From contig NC_053119.1 in the NCBI RefSeq assembly GCF_010015445.1, positions 4,537,550 through 4,601,549 on the forward strand: 64,000 nt of DNA, read 5' to 3'. Shown piece by piece: positions 1-9,944 of the stretch; position 1 is the stretch's first letter, and each line of letters opens with the position of its first letter. This DNA is from Perca fluviatilis (lineage: Eukaryota; Chordata; Actinopteri; Perciformes; Percidae). The notes below the pieces were generated by a model. That model was not told the origin of the DNA, did not search any database, and saw only the letters and a program-made list of their open reading frames with translations. The translations under genes were made by a program, and so were the position numbers.

Positions 1-22
1 AAATGGGTCAAACCGGAGGGTT
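1..22. mobile_element. End fragment of a TTAA-flanked (piggyBac-like) element
   Basis: The first bases (a GGGTCAAA stretch running into CCGGAGGGTT) match the right end of the element at 27693-28162, which finishes with the same CCGGAGGG before its TTAA. The rest of this copy lies outside the window. Confidence 0.5.
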
Positions 23-242
23 CAGGCATCCAACCCGTACGTTTCGATGCTTAACCCCCCAGGTGTCCTCGGGTCAAATTTGACCCATTTTCAAAAAGTT
101 TCTATATCAGAAATTTGCGTTTTTCCTTCAGTCAAATTGTCAAAAAAAATAACCTGGATGGTTCCTTACAACACTCTTCACAAGTAAAATAAATGATCAG
201 TTCACTACTTTCATTGAATTTGGGTGTTTTAGTCAATTTTAT

Positions 243-755
243 TAGCCTCGTGAGAGCGTCCTGATCTGGCGAGCTCCAGTTTTCCACTCACAGATCAGTC
301 TGGCATCTTGAGATAGAGAAAATTTGGAGCCGTTCGCCAAACGACCGACCAATCAGCGTTGGTTGTGAGGCGGGTTTAGGTGTGACCCAACGAGAAGCGA
401 CCGTTCAGTCCAAACAATGTGGCAGCTTCCACGGATGAGATGAGCGTAGCTATCGCAGCAAGTTTTATCCAAATTAGAAAGTATTCCTTCATTGAAAGAA
501 GAGCAAAAAAATAGCACTGGAGGCTTTTCTCGGAGGAAAAGATGTTTTTGCTCTTCTCCCGACTGGTTTCGGCAAGAGATTGATCTGATTGGTTGATTTG
601 GCCCGTCTATCACCAACTATAGGTGGTGATTGACAGATAGTTTATCCAATCAGCTAACCAGGATTTTCACCCCTTCCCAAAAGTTCTCCAACTGAAAGTT
701 CCCAGATGGATATGCCGAGCAAATGCGAAGCGATCCATCTGTTGGAGTCAGGTTA
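243..755 (+). mobile_element. 513-bp element with 9-bp target duplication and RecQ-like fragment
   Basis: The insert is flanked by direct repeats CAATTTTAT at 234-242 and 756-764. Removing it restores the host TTAA element as seen at 20210-20290. Its ends (TAGCCTCGTG and, on the other strand, TAACCTGACT) form only a weak terminal inverted repeat. The interior carries a broken RecQ-like helicase segment at 459-588. A 9-bp duplication fits Mutator-like and a few other superfamilies, so I do not assign one. Confidence 0.65.
459..588 (+). pseudogene. RecQ-like SF2 helicase N-terminal fragment (Walker A), frameshifted
   Basis: Frame 3 (459-509) reads QVLSKLESIPSLKEEQK. After a one-base shift in an A run near 505-511, frame 1 reads IALEAFLGGKDVFALLPT and then GFGKRLI before a stop at 586. 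This is the layout of RecQ-family helicases: the Q-motif glutamine, then motif I with consensus GxGKS/T. Here the Ser/Thr after the lysine is Arg and a stop follows at once, so it is dead. No downstream helicase motifs (DEAH box, zinc-binding domain) are present. It is best read as captured or leftover coding sequence of a mobile element, not a host gene. Confidence 0.6.
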
Positions 756-1119
756 CAATTTTATAGCTTTTTAAATTTTTTTTATAAAAGAAAATTGAAA
801 AAAGTGAGAAAAATGTCGTGAAAAAAGCTTCAAAACATGGGGGGAAAAACAAAACACATCAAATAAAGTGCAGAAAAATCGATAAAGACATTGAAAAATG
901 TGAGAAAAATGTCGTAAAAGCTTGAAAAACACCGGGAAAATTGACAAATGTCTAAAAGTGATAAAAACATCAGGAAAAGCGACAACAGCTATAGTGACGA
1001 CAAAAACAAAACAAAAAAAAAGTTATAATTTGAAATTTTGAACCAGAAAAATGAAAAGTTGCAGGAAGGTCGACAGGAAGACAACCCAAGGCTTGATAGG
1101 TTTGTGATTATGCGGGTGA

Positions 1120-1362
1120 CTTGTTGCGGTCCCAGCATCACCTCTCGGTGTGTAAGACCTCTTCCTGACTTGTTGCGGTCCCAGCATCAGATCTCGTGTG
1201 TAAGACCTCTTCCTGACTTGTTGCGGTCCCAGCATCAGATCTCGGTGTGTAAGACCTCTTCCTGACTTGTTGCGGTCCCAGCATCAGATCTCGGTGTGTA
1301 AGACCTCTTCCTGACTTGTTGCGGTCCCAGCATCACCTCTCGGTGTGTAAGACCTGTTCCTG
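1120..1362. repeat. Minisatellite, 49-bp unit, 5 copies, touching a tnni2 splice acceptor
   Basis: Units start at 1120, 1169, 1217, 1266 and 1315 with CTTGTTGCGGTCCCAGCATC. The variable part is CACCTCTCGG or AGATCTCGG. The last unit runs into the pyrimidine tract and CAG acceptor of the exon at 1378, so each unit carries a copy of a 'cctctTCCTGAC' pyrimidine/branch-point-like segment. Confidence 0.9.
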
Positions 1363-1377
1363 TTGGTCCTCCTGCAG

Positions 1378-1506
1378 AGTCTGATCCTGGCCATCGCTGC
1401 AGGATGGCTGGAGCAGGAGAAGAAGGAACTGGTCGCGGCCAAGGACGCCTACATGTCCGAGAACTGTCCTGCACCGACGATGAGCGGAGACCACGCCGCC
1501 CTCATG
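1378..1506 (+). CDS. tnni2: tnni2 exon: N-terminal helix (43 residues)
   Basis: The acceptor is CTCCTGCAG at 1369-1377 and the donor GTGAGA at 1507. It is read in phase 0 from AGT CTG ATC to CTC ATG and encodes SLILAIAAGW...GDHAALM, the part of troponin I that contacts the troponin C C-lobe. The acceptor lies about 15 bases after a 49-bp minisatellite. A short CA run follows the donor. Confidence 0.93.
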
Positions 1507-1733
1507 GTGAGACCCCCCCACACACACACACACACACACACTGGTTCAATAGTCAATAAGCATCGAACGAATGCGTCCAGAAAGTTCAATAATGTTTTTT
1601 AAACTGATCTTATGTTTTACGATCAATCTTGACCTGAAGTTAGTAAAGCTGACAGGGTGCAGAAGAAAGTAGATCCCTCTGAAATATAGCAAAGGGTTAG
1701 ATAGAGAGGTAGAGAGAGAGAGAGATAGAGAGT

Positions 1734-1768
<35 letters not shown>

Positions 1769-4551
1769 GTATTAGTACTTCTTCCACTGCTGCTACACAT
1801 TACTCATACTATAAAGACACATTTTACCCATAGTATGAATAAATACATAAAAAAATAGAAAGATAGGGAGCATTACACTACTGAAATGAATACTATAAGC
1901 TATAAACTTACTTAAAATTTCACTGCAGAGGTGTTTGGTAACGGGGGTTTAGAAAGGTGGGTTTGGCGGGGTGGGGGGCCCCTCTGGGGGCGCGAGGTGT
2001 TTAAAAAGGGGGGGGTTCGGTTGTTTTTGGTGTTTTGGGGGCCACCTGTAGGGGGATCTAACATGGCCAGTGGGCGGTCAGGTCACTGTGGAGCTCTATA
2101 GGTCCACCTGTAGGGGATCTAACATGGCCAGTGGGCTGTCAGGTCACTGTGGAGCTCTATAGGTCCACCTGTAGGGGATCTAACATGGCTAGTGGGCGGA
2201 CAGGTCACTGTGGAGCTCTATAGGTCCACCTGTAGGGGATCTAACATGGCCAGTGGGCGGTCAGGTCACTGTGGAGCTCTATAGGTCCACCTGTAGGGGA
2301 TCTAACATGGCCAGTGGGCGGTCAGGTCACTGTGGAGCTCTATAGGTCCACCTGTAGGGGATCTAACATGGCCAGTGGGCGGTCAGGTCACTGTGGAGCT
2401 CTATAGGTCCACCTGTAGGGGATCTAACATGGCCAATGGGTGTGTTTGTGTGTCGGCAGGAAATCTGCAAGAAGATCAACGCCCAGATCGATAAGATTGA
2501 TGAGGAGAGGTATGACATCGAGGCCAAAGTGCAGAAGGCCGACAAAGAGGTAAACGCCATTAACAGCCAGGACACTGTACAGATAGAGTAGGTCTACACC
2601 ACACTCTATACTATAATTTACAGAGACCCAACAATTCCCCCCAAGAGCAAGCATTTGGTGCGATAGCGGCGAGGAAAAACTTCCTTTCAACAGGGAGAAA
2701 CCTCAGGACATACAGAGACACTAATACACATATACACAGTTATAGAGATAGACAGAAATACAGAGACACTGATACAGATATACAGAGACACTGATACAGA
2801 TATACAGAGACACTGATACAGATATACAGAGATATGATTCATAATAATTATAGCATTTGGTATGATGAACAGTGGCAGTTAAAGTACCAATAAAGATAAT
2901 AGAAGTATAATTAAAAACTAATTCCTCATCACAGATTGAAGACCTGAAGATCAAAGTGGTGGATCTGGCCGGAGTGAAGAAACCCGCCCTGAAGAAAGTG
3001 CGTATGTCGGCTGACACCATGCTGAAGGCTCTGCTGGGCTCCAAACACACAGTCAACATGGACCTCAGGGCCAACCTGAAGCAGGTCAAGAAGGAGTCCA
3101 AAGAGGAGGTGAGCTCACCGTATTATTTCTATCGTTTAGCTCCGGAAGTGGGGGTCAGCAACCTTAGGATCACTGCCCAACCAATGGCACACTGGCAATA
3201 CGTTTGCCAGTGTGCAAAGTTTTGTTTTGGAAATGTCCCAATCCACATGCCAAAAGACTTCTTCTTCTTGCCTGTTATTCACCAAGGGGGGGTAAGCTTC
3301 GCTTCAGAACTTCAACCTCCTATGGCGCCATGTTGATGCTACAAAGCCTTCACCTCCCGTTAGCATCCCATTGACTCCCATTCATTTTGGCGCCACTTTG
3401 ACAGCGAATAACTTTACATCTGAAGCGTTTAAAGACTCTATTTGTCCGTTGTTTATTTCTAAAGAAACACGACGATGTATAAAAGGCTCCATTACCTTGT
3501 ACCTCACGTTATGGCTCCGTAGCAGACGCTTTTATAAAAATAGGCTAACGATTGGGTCATAACCACGAGACTTACTGTCACACAGTAGAGGAATTACCGT
3601 ATAGTACAGGAGAAGCTCACAGGCAGTTTGGACTTACATTAGCTGTTTAAGTTTAATTACTAATGTTAACTAGCATTTAGTTAGCAATAATTAGCCTGTG
3701 TCTATGTTATCTCCTTAGCTTATACACGCTGTTTTCACGGATGGGATCAACCTGCTTTCCACTATTGCACGCTAGTGAGCTCGCCACCAGTTTCTCTTCA
3801 CTGACCAATGACGAACAAAGAAAACAGATGGCTTTATCTGATTGGACCAATGCATCACGTGGGGCTAGCTGCTCCCGAATTTCAAAACCGACCATAATGG
3901 CGACTCGTTTGGAATACAGTCTCGTATTTTACGATAATAGTTCACCGAAACCTGTTTCTGAAAACATTTTAAGCGAGATATAGGCCGTGCAGTTGCTGAA
4001 TCTGTCTTCATTTCAGATCGACAACGGTCAGTTTAAAATAATTTCGTCAGCTTTTGAGAGGTGCCGGCCGCTCCTCATTTGCATAAAGTTGCCTGGATTC
4101 AACCTTATGCAAATGAGCAGCGGGGCGACTCGATGCCCCGCTTCTCCAAAGTCCCCGCGACGCTCCCAGAATGCATTGCACGTAGTAGTGTAGATGTAGA
4201 CTAATTTGTGTCAGTTTAGGGGTCCTTCAGGTGAAAAGGTTTGGGAATCACTGACATCACTTTGGCAGAAAAGGGCTTCCATACTTCTGGAACACATTTG
4301 TTGGACATAAAATGTCTTTTTGTGTGAGAAATAACACGAAGCAGAAGTTGTAAAAATAATAGTTTTCTAGTCTACATAAATCCAAATCTTATAACATCCC
4401 TGAACTGTATGTTTTATTTTTTCTTCCAAAACGTGATAGTGATTGTAATAAGTGTGTTTGTTCTCCTCTGCAGCCGACTGAAGCCGCAGGCGACTGGCGT
4501 AAGAATGTGGAAGGAAAGGCTGACAGGAAGAAGATGTTTGAGACTTCCTAA
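1378..4551 (+). CDS. tnni2: Fast skeletal muscle troponin I (3' four exons; 5' end outside window)
   Basis: Troponin I is the inhibitory subunit of the thin-filament troponin complex; it holds actomyosin off until Ca2+ binds troponin C. Coding exons at 1378-1506, 2460-2549, 2935-3108 and 4474-4551 join in phase 0 (43+30+58+25 residues, then TAA) with GT donors and AG acceptors. The order of parts is: helix with LEQEKKELVAAKDAYMSE; troponin C/T-binding helix EICKKINAQIDKIDEERYD; inhibitory region GVKKPALKKVRMSAD; switch segment TMLKALLGSKH; actin-binding MDLRANLKQVKKE; and C-terminal GDWRKNVEGKADRKKMFETS. The inhibitory and DWRKN motifs are diagnostic. About 15 N-terminal residues should lie upstream; I found no matching exon in 1-1377. 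Fish have several tnni2 paralogues and I cannot say which this is. Introns contain minisatellites and transposon relics. Confidence 0.95.
1513..1541. repeat. (CA)n microsatellite in tnni2 intron
   Basis: A C run followed by about 12 CA units begins 10 bases after the exon donor. Confidence 0.9.
1690..1770. repeat. Purine-rich/(GATA)n microsatellite
   Basis: A GAGAGAGATAGAGAG stretch leads into about nine GATA units. Intron sequence around it (1545-1935) shows no other feature. Confidence 0.85.
1936..2060. other. G-rich stretch with multiple G runs
   Basis: In about 120 bases there are at least seven runs of three to eight G on the + strand, mixed with T and little C or A. It sits just before the 61-bp minisatellite. 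It could form G-quadruplexes, or could be a consensus error at a hard repeat edge. Confidence 0.6.
2045..2438. repeat. Minisatellite, 61-bp unit, about 6.5 copies, touching a tnni2 splice acceptor
   Basis: Units begin GGTCCACCTGTAGGGGATCT at 2101, 2162, 2223 and so on every 61 bases, with point variants (ggccagtgggcggtc/ctgtc/ggaca). The last, partial unit ends about 20 bases before the CAG at 2457-2459. Confidence 0.92.
2460..2549 (+). CDS. tnni2: tnni2 exon: troponin C/T-binding helix (30 residues)
   Basis: The acceptor is TGTCGGCAG and the donor GTAAAC at 2550. It encodes EICKKINAQI...VQKADKE in phase 0, part of the long coiled-coil helix that pairs with troponin T. Confidence 0.94.
2713..2832. 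repeat. 24-bp tandem repeat in tnni2 intron
   Basis: ACAGAGACACTGATACAGAT plus ATAC repeats about four times, with earlier degenerate copies from 2713. Confidence 0.85.
2935..3108 (+). CDS. tnni2: tnni2 exon: inhibitory, switch and actin-binding regions (58 residues)
   Basis: The acceptor is TCATCACAG and the donor GTGAGC at 3109. It encodes IEDLKIKVVDLAG, then KKPALKKVRMSADTML and KALLGSKH, ending QVKKESKEE. This holds the minimal inhibitory peptide, the switch peptide that binds the troponin C N-lobe, and the second actin-binding site. Confidence 0.96.
3118..3720. repeat. Interspersed repeat (GGCGCCATGTTGATGC family) in tnni2 intron
   Basis: The segment from about 3290 to 3700 matches, on the opposite strand, 19200-19640, including TTTGGCGCCACTTTGACAGC, and in the same sense 19670-19830. 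It is a dispersed element, so open frames here are not genes. Family not identified. Confidence 0.7.
3721..4200. repeat. Interspersed repeat shared with 12100-12370 and 55700-55930
   Basis: Shared words include GTTCACCGAAACCTGTTTCT, GGCCGTGCAGTTGCTGAATC and TCATTTCAGATC. The three copies are clearly homologous but diverged. This copy ends in an inverted pair of octamer motifs (4074-4117). Confidence 0.7.
4074..4117. repeat. Inverted repeat carrying two octamer motifs
   Basis: CTCATTTGCATAA (4074-4086) and TTATGCAAATGAG (4105-4117) are perfect 13-bp inverted arms around an 18-base loop. Each arm contains ATTTGCAT/ATGCAAAT, the POU-factor octamer. Whether any factor binds here is unknown. Confidence 0.75.
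4474..4551 (+). CDS. tnni2: tnni2 last coding exon
   Basis: The acceptor is CTCCTCTGCAG at 4463-4473. It encodes PTEAAGDWRKNVEG and then KADRKKMFETS, with stop TAA at 4549-4551. GDWRKN is the conserved C-terminal mobile-domain motif of fast troponin I. Confidence 0.95.
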   Translation, partial: PTEAAGDWRKNVEGKADRKKMFETS

Positions 4552-4829
4552 ACGTATCGCTGCTGTTTGTCTTATTTTTTTTTGTCTGTTTATATGAACT
4601 CCACGTGTCTTATATGTGTTGGTTGAACCAGGCGGTCTGGTTTTAATGTTTTCGGGTTAGCATGTCTGAGAGAAGTCGCCCTGCAGGAAAAGTTGAAGCT
4701 TTTTGAGGATTTTAACTGTCTTAATGGGGGGGGGTCGGAGGAAATTCCCACACCAACACACAACACCATGTCTTAAAACTCCACACATTCAGGGAAACAT
4801 TCACGCAAACTCACCCACGTTGAAGAAAC

Positions 4830-4835
4830 AATAAA
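4830..4835 (+). promoter_or_regulatory. tnni2: Polyadenylation signal AATAAA of tnni2
   Basis: AATAAA lies 279 bases after the stop codon and is followed by a GT-rich stretch (ATGTGGAAG...GTGTGG), as expected for a downstream element. The predicted 3' UTR is about 300 bases. Confidence 0.75.
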
Positions 4836-4988
4836 GTCAAATGTGGAAGAAAATGAGTGTGGATTTATTTTTGTGTCTTCATTTGCCTTGTTTCTATTTG
4901 CAGAACTGACACCAGGATGTCAAAAAAAAGTGTGCTGAACCGCCCGAGTTAATGTTTTGATCAGTAACGTATTTTATATGTGGTGTTA

Positions 4989-5613
4989 GGGCTCTTGCGC
5001 ACTGCCTGCGTGGCGTGGAGCGTGGCGTTTTCTAGGTCTTTTCACACCAGAAACGTGTCTGACGCGGCGCTGCTGCTGCTGCTAGCCTTGTCTGTAGGCT
5101 ACACATGGATGTTTCCCATTGATAAAATGAAATGTTAAACATAAATATATACTGGTCTGATTACAGCAAAGACAACATTGGCAGTATTGATGGCAAAATA
5201 GGCTCCAGAATATTTCCTTCTGTATTGACAGGTGCAATATTAGAAAATGGATAATTATTATTATTTATTTTTTTAAGTACATTTATATATCTGCATTTAT
5301 GTCAGAAACCTCGAGACTTTCAAACATCAACATGTCATTTATTAATATGTATTAGTGTCTAAATGACATATAAACATCTTTTCCTATTCTATGTTGCCTG
5401 GAAACGCTTCCAACACGCTGGCGTGTTGCGTGAAAAATAGCCGTCGGTTCTATTTCCAGCAGGCACGCGTTTTTGACGCGGCTCGAGCGGCTGAGACGTG
5501 CGTGTCACTCAGGCAGTGTGCAAGCTCTGACCTGTTACCATGGGAGCCGAATTACAAACGGACACGCCACGCAGCTTACACGCTCACGCCACGCAGGCAG
5601 TGTGCAGGAGGAC
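4989..5613. mobile_element. PIF/Harbinger-like MITE
   Basis: The left end GGGCTCTTGCGCACTGCCTG and the inverted right end (CACGCCACGCAGGCAGTGTG at about 5587-5606) form a terminal inverted repeat of about 29 bp with a few mismatches. Both sides are flanked by TTA (4986-4988, 5614-5616), the usual Harbinger target site. There is no transposase; the open frame at 5391-5654 is incidental. Confidence 0.7.
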
Positions 5614-5799
5614 TTATACAGTTTGATAACCTGACACTCCACATGGTTTGTTAACATCTGAGAAGCCGTCATGGACCTTTCTCACAGCAGACATGTTGAC
5701 TTGTCATATAAGGAAAAGCACAGCTGAGATTAATCACCTTAACGATGGCTCAGTTCCATCAAGTGTCCCAGTAAGATATTTCAGTGAGTCAGCATGCAC

Positions 5800-7632
5800 A
5801 ATACCAGGGCCTCTCCTAAGTGGAATGCAGCCATCATTAATGGTTTAATACCAGGGTCTCTCCTAAGTGGAATGCAGCCATCATTAATGGTTTAATACCA
5901 GGGTCTCTCCTAAGTGGAATGCAGCCATCAGTAATGGTTTAATACCAGGATCTCTCCTAAGTGGAATGCAGCCATCAGTAATGGTTTAATACCAGGGTCT
6001 CTCCTAAGTGGAATGCAGCCATCAGTAATGGTTTAATACCAGGGTCTCTCCTAAGTGGAATGCAGCCATCAGTAATGGTTTAATACCAGGGTCTCTCCTA
6101 AGTGGAATGCAGCCATCATTAATGGTTTAATACCAGGGTCTCTCCTAAGTGGAATGCAGCCATCAGTAATGGTTTAATACCAGGACCTCTCCTAAGTGGA
6201 ATGCAGCCATCAGTAATGGTTTAATACCAGGACCTCTCCTAAGTGGAATGCAGCCATCATTAATGGTTTAATACCAGGGTCTCTCCTAAGTGGAATGCAG
6301 CCATCATTAATGGTTTAATACCAGGACCTCTCCTAAGTGGAATGCAGCCATCATTAATGGTTTAATACCAGGACCTCTCCTAAGTGGAATGCAGCCATCA
6401 TTAATGGTTTAATACCAGGGTCTCTCCTAAGTGGAATGCAGCCATCAGTAATGGTTTAATACCAGGGCCTCTCCTAAGTGGAATGCAGCCATCAGTAATG
6501 GTTTAATACCAGGGTCTCTCCTAAGTGGAATGCAGCCATCAGTAATGGTTTAATACCAGGACCTCCCCTAAGTGGAATGCAGCCATCAGTAATGGTTTAA
6601 TACCAGGACCTCTCCTAAGTGGAATGCAGCCATCATTAATGGTTTAATAACCAGGGTCTCTCCTAAGTGGAATGCTGCCATCATTAATGGTTTAATACCA
6701 GGACCTCTCCTAAGTGGAATGCAGCCATCATTAATGGTTTAATACCAGGACCTCTCCTAAGTGGAATGCAGCCATCATTAATGGTTTAATACCAGGGTCT
6801 CTCCTAAGTGGAATGCTGCCATCATTAATGGTTTAATACCAGGACCTCTCCTAAGTGGAATGCTGCCATCATTAATGGTTTAATACCAGGGTCTCTCCTA
6901 AGTGGAATGCAGCCATCATTAATGGTTTAATACCAGGGTCTCTCCTAAGTGGAATGCTGCCATCATTAATGGTTTAATACCAGGGTCTCTCCTAAAGTGG
7001 AATGCAGCCATCATTAATGGTTTAATACCAGGGTCTCTCCTAAGTGGAATGCAGCCATCATTAATGGTTTAATACCAGGACCTCTCCTAAGTGGAATGCT
7101 GCCATCATTAATGGTTTAATACCAGGGTCTCTCCTAAGTGGAATGCAGCCATCAGTAATGGTTTAATACCAGGACCTCTCCTAAGTGGAATGCAGCCATC
7201 ATTAATGGTTTAATACCAGGGCCTCTCCTAAGTGGAATGCAGCCATCAGTAATGGTTTAATACCAGGGCCTCTCCTAAGTGGAATGCAGCCATCATTAAT
7301 GGTTTAATACCAGGACCTCTCCTAAGTGGAATGCAGCCATCAGTAATGGTTTAATACCCGGGCGCCTCTCCTAAGTGGAATGCAGCCATCAGTAATGGTT
7401 TAATACCAGGACCTCTCTAGAGGGAATGCAGCCATCAGTAATGGTTTAATACCAGGACCTCTCCTAAGTGGAATGCAGCCATCATTAATGGTTTAATACC
7501 AGGGCCTCTCCTAAGTGGAATGCAGCCATCAGTAATGGTTTAATACCAGGGCCTCTCCTAAGTGGAATGCAGCCATCAGTAATGGTTTAATACCAGGGTC
7601 TCTCCTAAGTGGAATGCAGCCATCAGTAATGG
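5800..7632. repeat. Large minisatellite, 47-bp unit, about 39 copies
   Basis: The unit begins TTTAATACCAGGGTCTCTCC and ends CATCATTAATGG. Units differ mainly at three places: GG or GA with T or C before CTCTCC; CAGCC or CTGCC; and CATTAATGG or CAGTAATGG. Isolated indels occur near 6651, 6995, 7357 and 7420. It contains no gene. Confidence 0.95.
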
Positions 7633-8282
7633 GTTTGAATACACCTGTGCTTTTCCTACTATGACAGGTCAACATGTCTGCCGTGAAAAAGGTCTATTGG
7701 CAACTGTTTTGGGAAAGGGCGGGCACTTTCAAAAGATTTACCTGGCAGGTGATTGGATGAACCATCCATCTGTCATGTCCGGCATCGTTGTTGTTGAACG
7801 TTGGCAGCTGTCACACACACCTAAACCACGGCCGAAGCTGCAGGTAGCGTCTCGTCGGACGCCGGTTGGTTCGGTCCGCTGCTGTTCGAACACAAACACG
7901 TTTACTTTAAAGGAGCACGGCGAATTATTGGGACTTTAGCTTATTCACCATATCCCCCGGAGTCAGTTATTTTATTCTCAAATTGTATACATGTTGTACA
8001 TTGTTTTCATACCTTCTGTGTGTATGTTCTCAGGCGTAGATCTCACTCAAAAACATGAAAGACAGCCTATTCCCCAAAAAAAGGTAAAAAATTAACCGTT
8101 CAGGGGCTCAAAACATGTTTATATTATATATATTCTTAGGGCTTTCGTTTCTCCAAAAGTTGAATATGTCTCAACTTTATTAGAGCATTGAAGAAAAAAA
8201 CTAAACGAATATGAGAATCCCAAAATTGAATATCGAACACCTAGCCATAAAACAAATATCCGTATAGTCGGATATTCGGATC
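7633..8282. other. Intergenic sequence, no gene seen
   Basis: 7885-7930 resembles the left end of the TTAA element at 44602 (GGAGCACGGCGAATTATTGG against GGAACACGCCGACTTATTGG), so part is transposon-derived. I see no splice-bounded coding segment. Confidence 0.5.
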
Positions 8283-8372
8283 CAGCACACACAAAAACAC
8301 ACACACACCAATACACACACACACACAAATACACACACACGCACACAAATACACGCATGCACACACACACCA

Positions 8373-8429
<57 letters not shown>

Positions 8430-8683
8430 ACACACAACAATAAACACAAATACGCATGCACACACACACCAATAACACACACACACAAACACACACACAC
8501 ACACACACACCAATACACACGCACACAGACAAATACACTCACGCACACAAATACACACACACACACACACTAATACACACACACATGTACACACACACAC
8601 ACGCACACACCAATACACACACATGCACACACGCACACACCAACACACACACACACACAAATACACGCATGCAGACACGCACA

Positions 8684-8717
<34 letters not shown>
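8283..8717. repeat. Interrupted (CA)n tract
   Basis: CA repeats have regular interruptions such as ACACCAATACAC and AAATACACGCATGCAC. The long open frames on both strands are repeat artefacts (alternating Cys/Val or His/Thr). Confidence 0.95.
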
Positions 8718-8719
<2 letters not shown>

Positions 8720-8839
8720 CGTTGCCGTTGTTTTTTTGTTAAAAATAAGTATGTTGTTCACACGAATTAAGTTACCGACATAAGTGAAGTTGTCAGCGTT
8801 AAAAAGTCATAAAGTTGACTTCCCTACATCGACAAACCC

Positions 8840-8868
8840 GTATGCACGCGCACACATACACACACACA

Positions 8869-8900
<32 letters not shown>
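8840..8900. repeat. (CA)n microsatellite
   Basis: CA repeat with CG interruptions. Confidence 0.9.
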
Positions 8901-8903
<3 letters not shown>

Positions 8904-9175
8904 TCCTTGTAAGGTGCTCTGAGCTCTGTCCTGGGGCCTCTAAAGTTTCCTCAGCTTCTAACTTTATCCTGTCGGTCGGCAGCGGGAATGTGAGGAGACG
9001 CCTGCGAGTTATATTCAGAAGCTGTGATGTCACCAAGACGCCTTTAAAACACCTCCGTCACCAGTCTCAGGCTCTCACTGTTAGACCTGCTGTTTCAATT
9101 GGGTGTAAAGCCGGTAATTTAGCTGGATTTCTCATGGCATATATCAGGCATTATGATACATATTCATATAATATA

Positions 9176-9821
9176 TTATAAGACACAGGTTGGTCGTTTT
9201 GTCTCTTTTTTTAGCTTTTTATTCTACCATTTTTTCGATGTTTTTGTGTACGTATTGTTCCTACATTGTTCATATAACATATTACATATTTATTCTGCTC
9301 TAATAAGGTAACTGCTAATACACTACACGGCGCTGCACCACCCCTGTCTGATTGACTAAACAACAACTTTGTAACTGAAAAACATTTAAATGCTACTTCA
9401 AATTGTTAAAATACATTACTAAATTAATTTACTATTATAGTATTATCTTTTCAGGGAATTATGCATGACTGATATTTTAAATCTCACACACACACCAATA
9501 TACACACACACACGCACACACACAAATACACGCATGCACACGCACACCAATGCACACACACACACACACACACACGCACACAAATACACGCACACACACA
9601 CACACCAATATACACACACGCACACACACCAATATACACACACGCACACGCACACACGCACACACACACACACCAATACACACACACGCACAAATACACA
9701 CACACACATACACACACGCACACACACACACACACACACACATGTACACAAACACACACACACATGTACACACACACACACGCACACACCAATACACCCA
9801 CACGCATACACGCACACACCA

Positions 9822-9862
<41 letters not shown>

Positions 9863-9900
9863 TACACGCATGCAGACACACACGCACACGCACACATACA

Positions 9901-9944
<44 letters not shown>

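Larger units (their letters stand above)
51..1095. mobile_element. TTAA-flanked piggyBac-like nonautonomous element, interrupted
   Basis: It starts at TTAACCCCCCAGGTGTCC (51) and ends near GACAACCCAAGG (about 1095). Related copies or fragments lie at 20090-20440, 23272-23427, 27693-28162, 37779-38265, 40232-40600 and 50050-50197. The interior is A/T-rich with repeated 'gacaaa..gtcg' words typical of the family. TTAA target sites and CCCT-type ends suggest the piggyBac superfamily; that is inference, since no transposase is present. The copy is split by a separate 513-bp insertion at 243-755. Confidence 0.6.

Noticed and set aside
1..1377. Possible missing 5' exon of tnni2
   Set aside because: No segment reads as the expected short basic N-terminus with a matching donor; the region is transposon and minisatellite sequence.
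5800..7632. CRISPR-like array (regular 47-bp repeats)
   Set aside because: Units are contiguous near-identical repeats without unique spacers, in vertebrate DNA; it is a minisatellite.
8119..8770. Long open frames on both strands rich in Cys/Val or His/Thr
   Set aside because: They translate (CA)n/(GT)n repeats; no start context, splice sites or domains.
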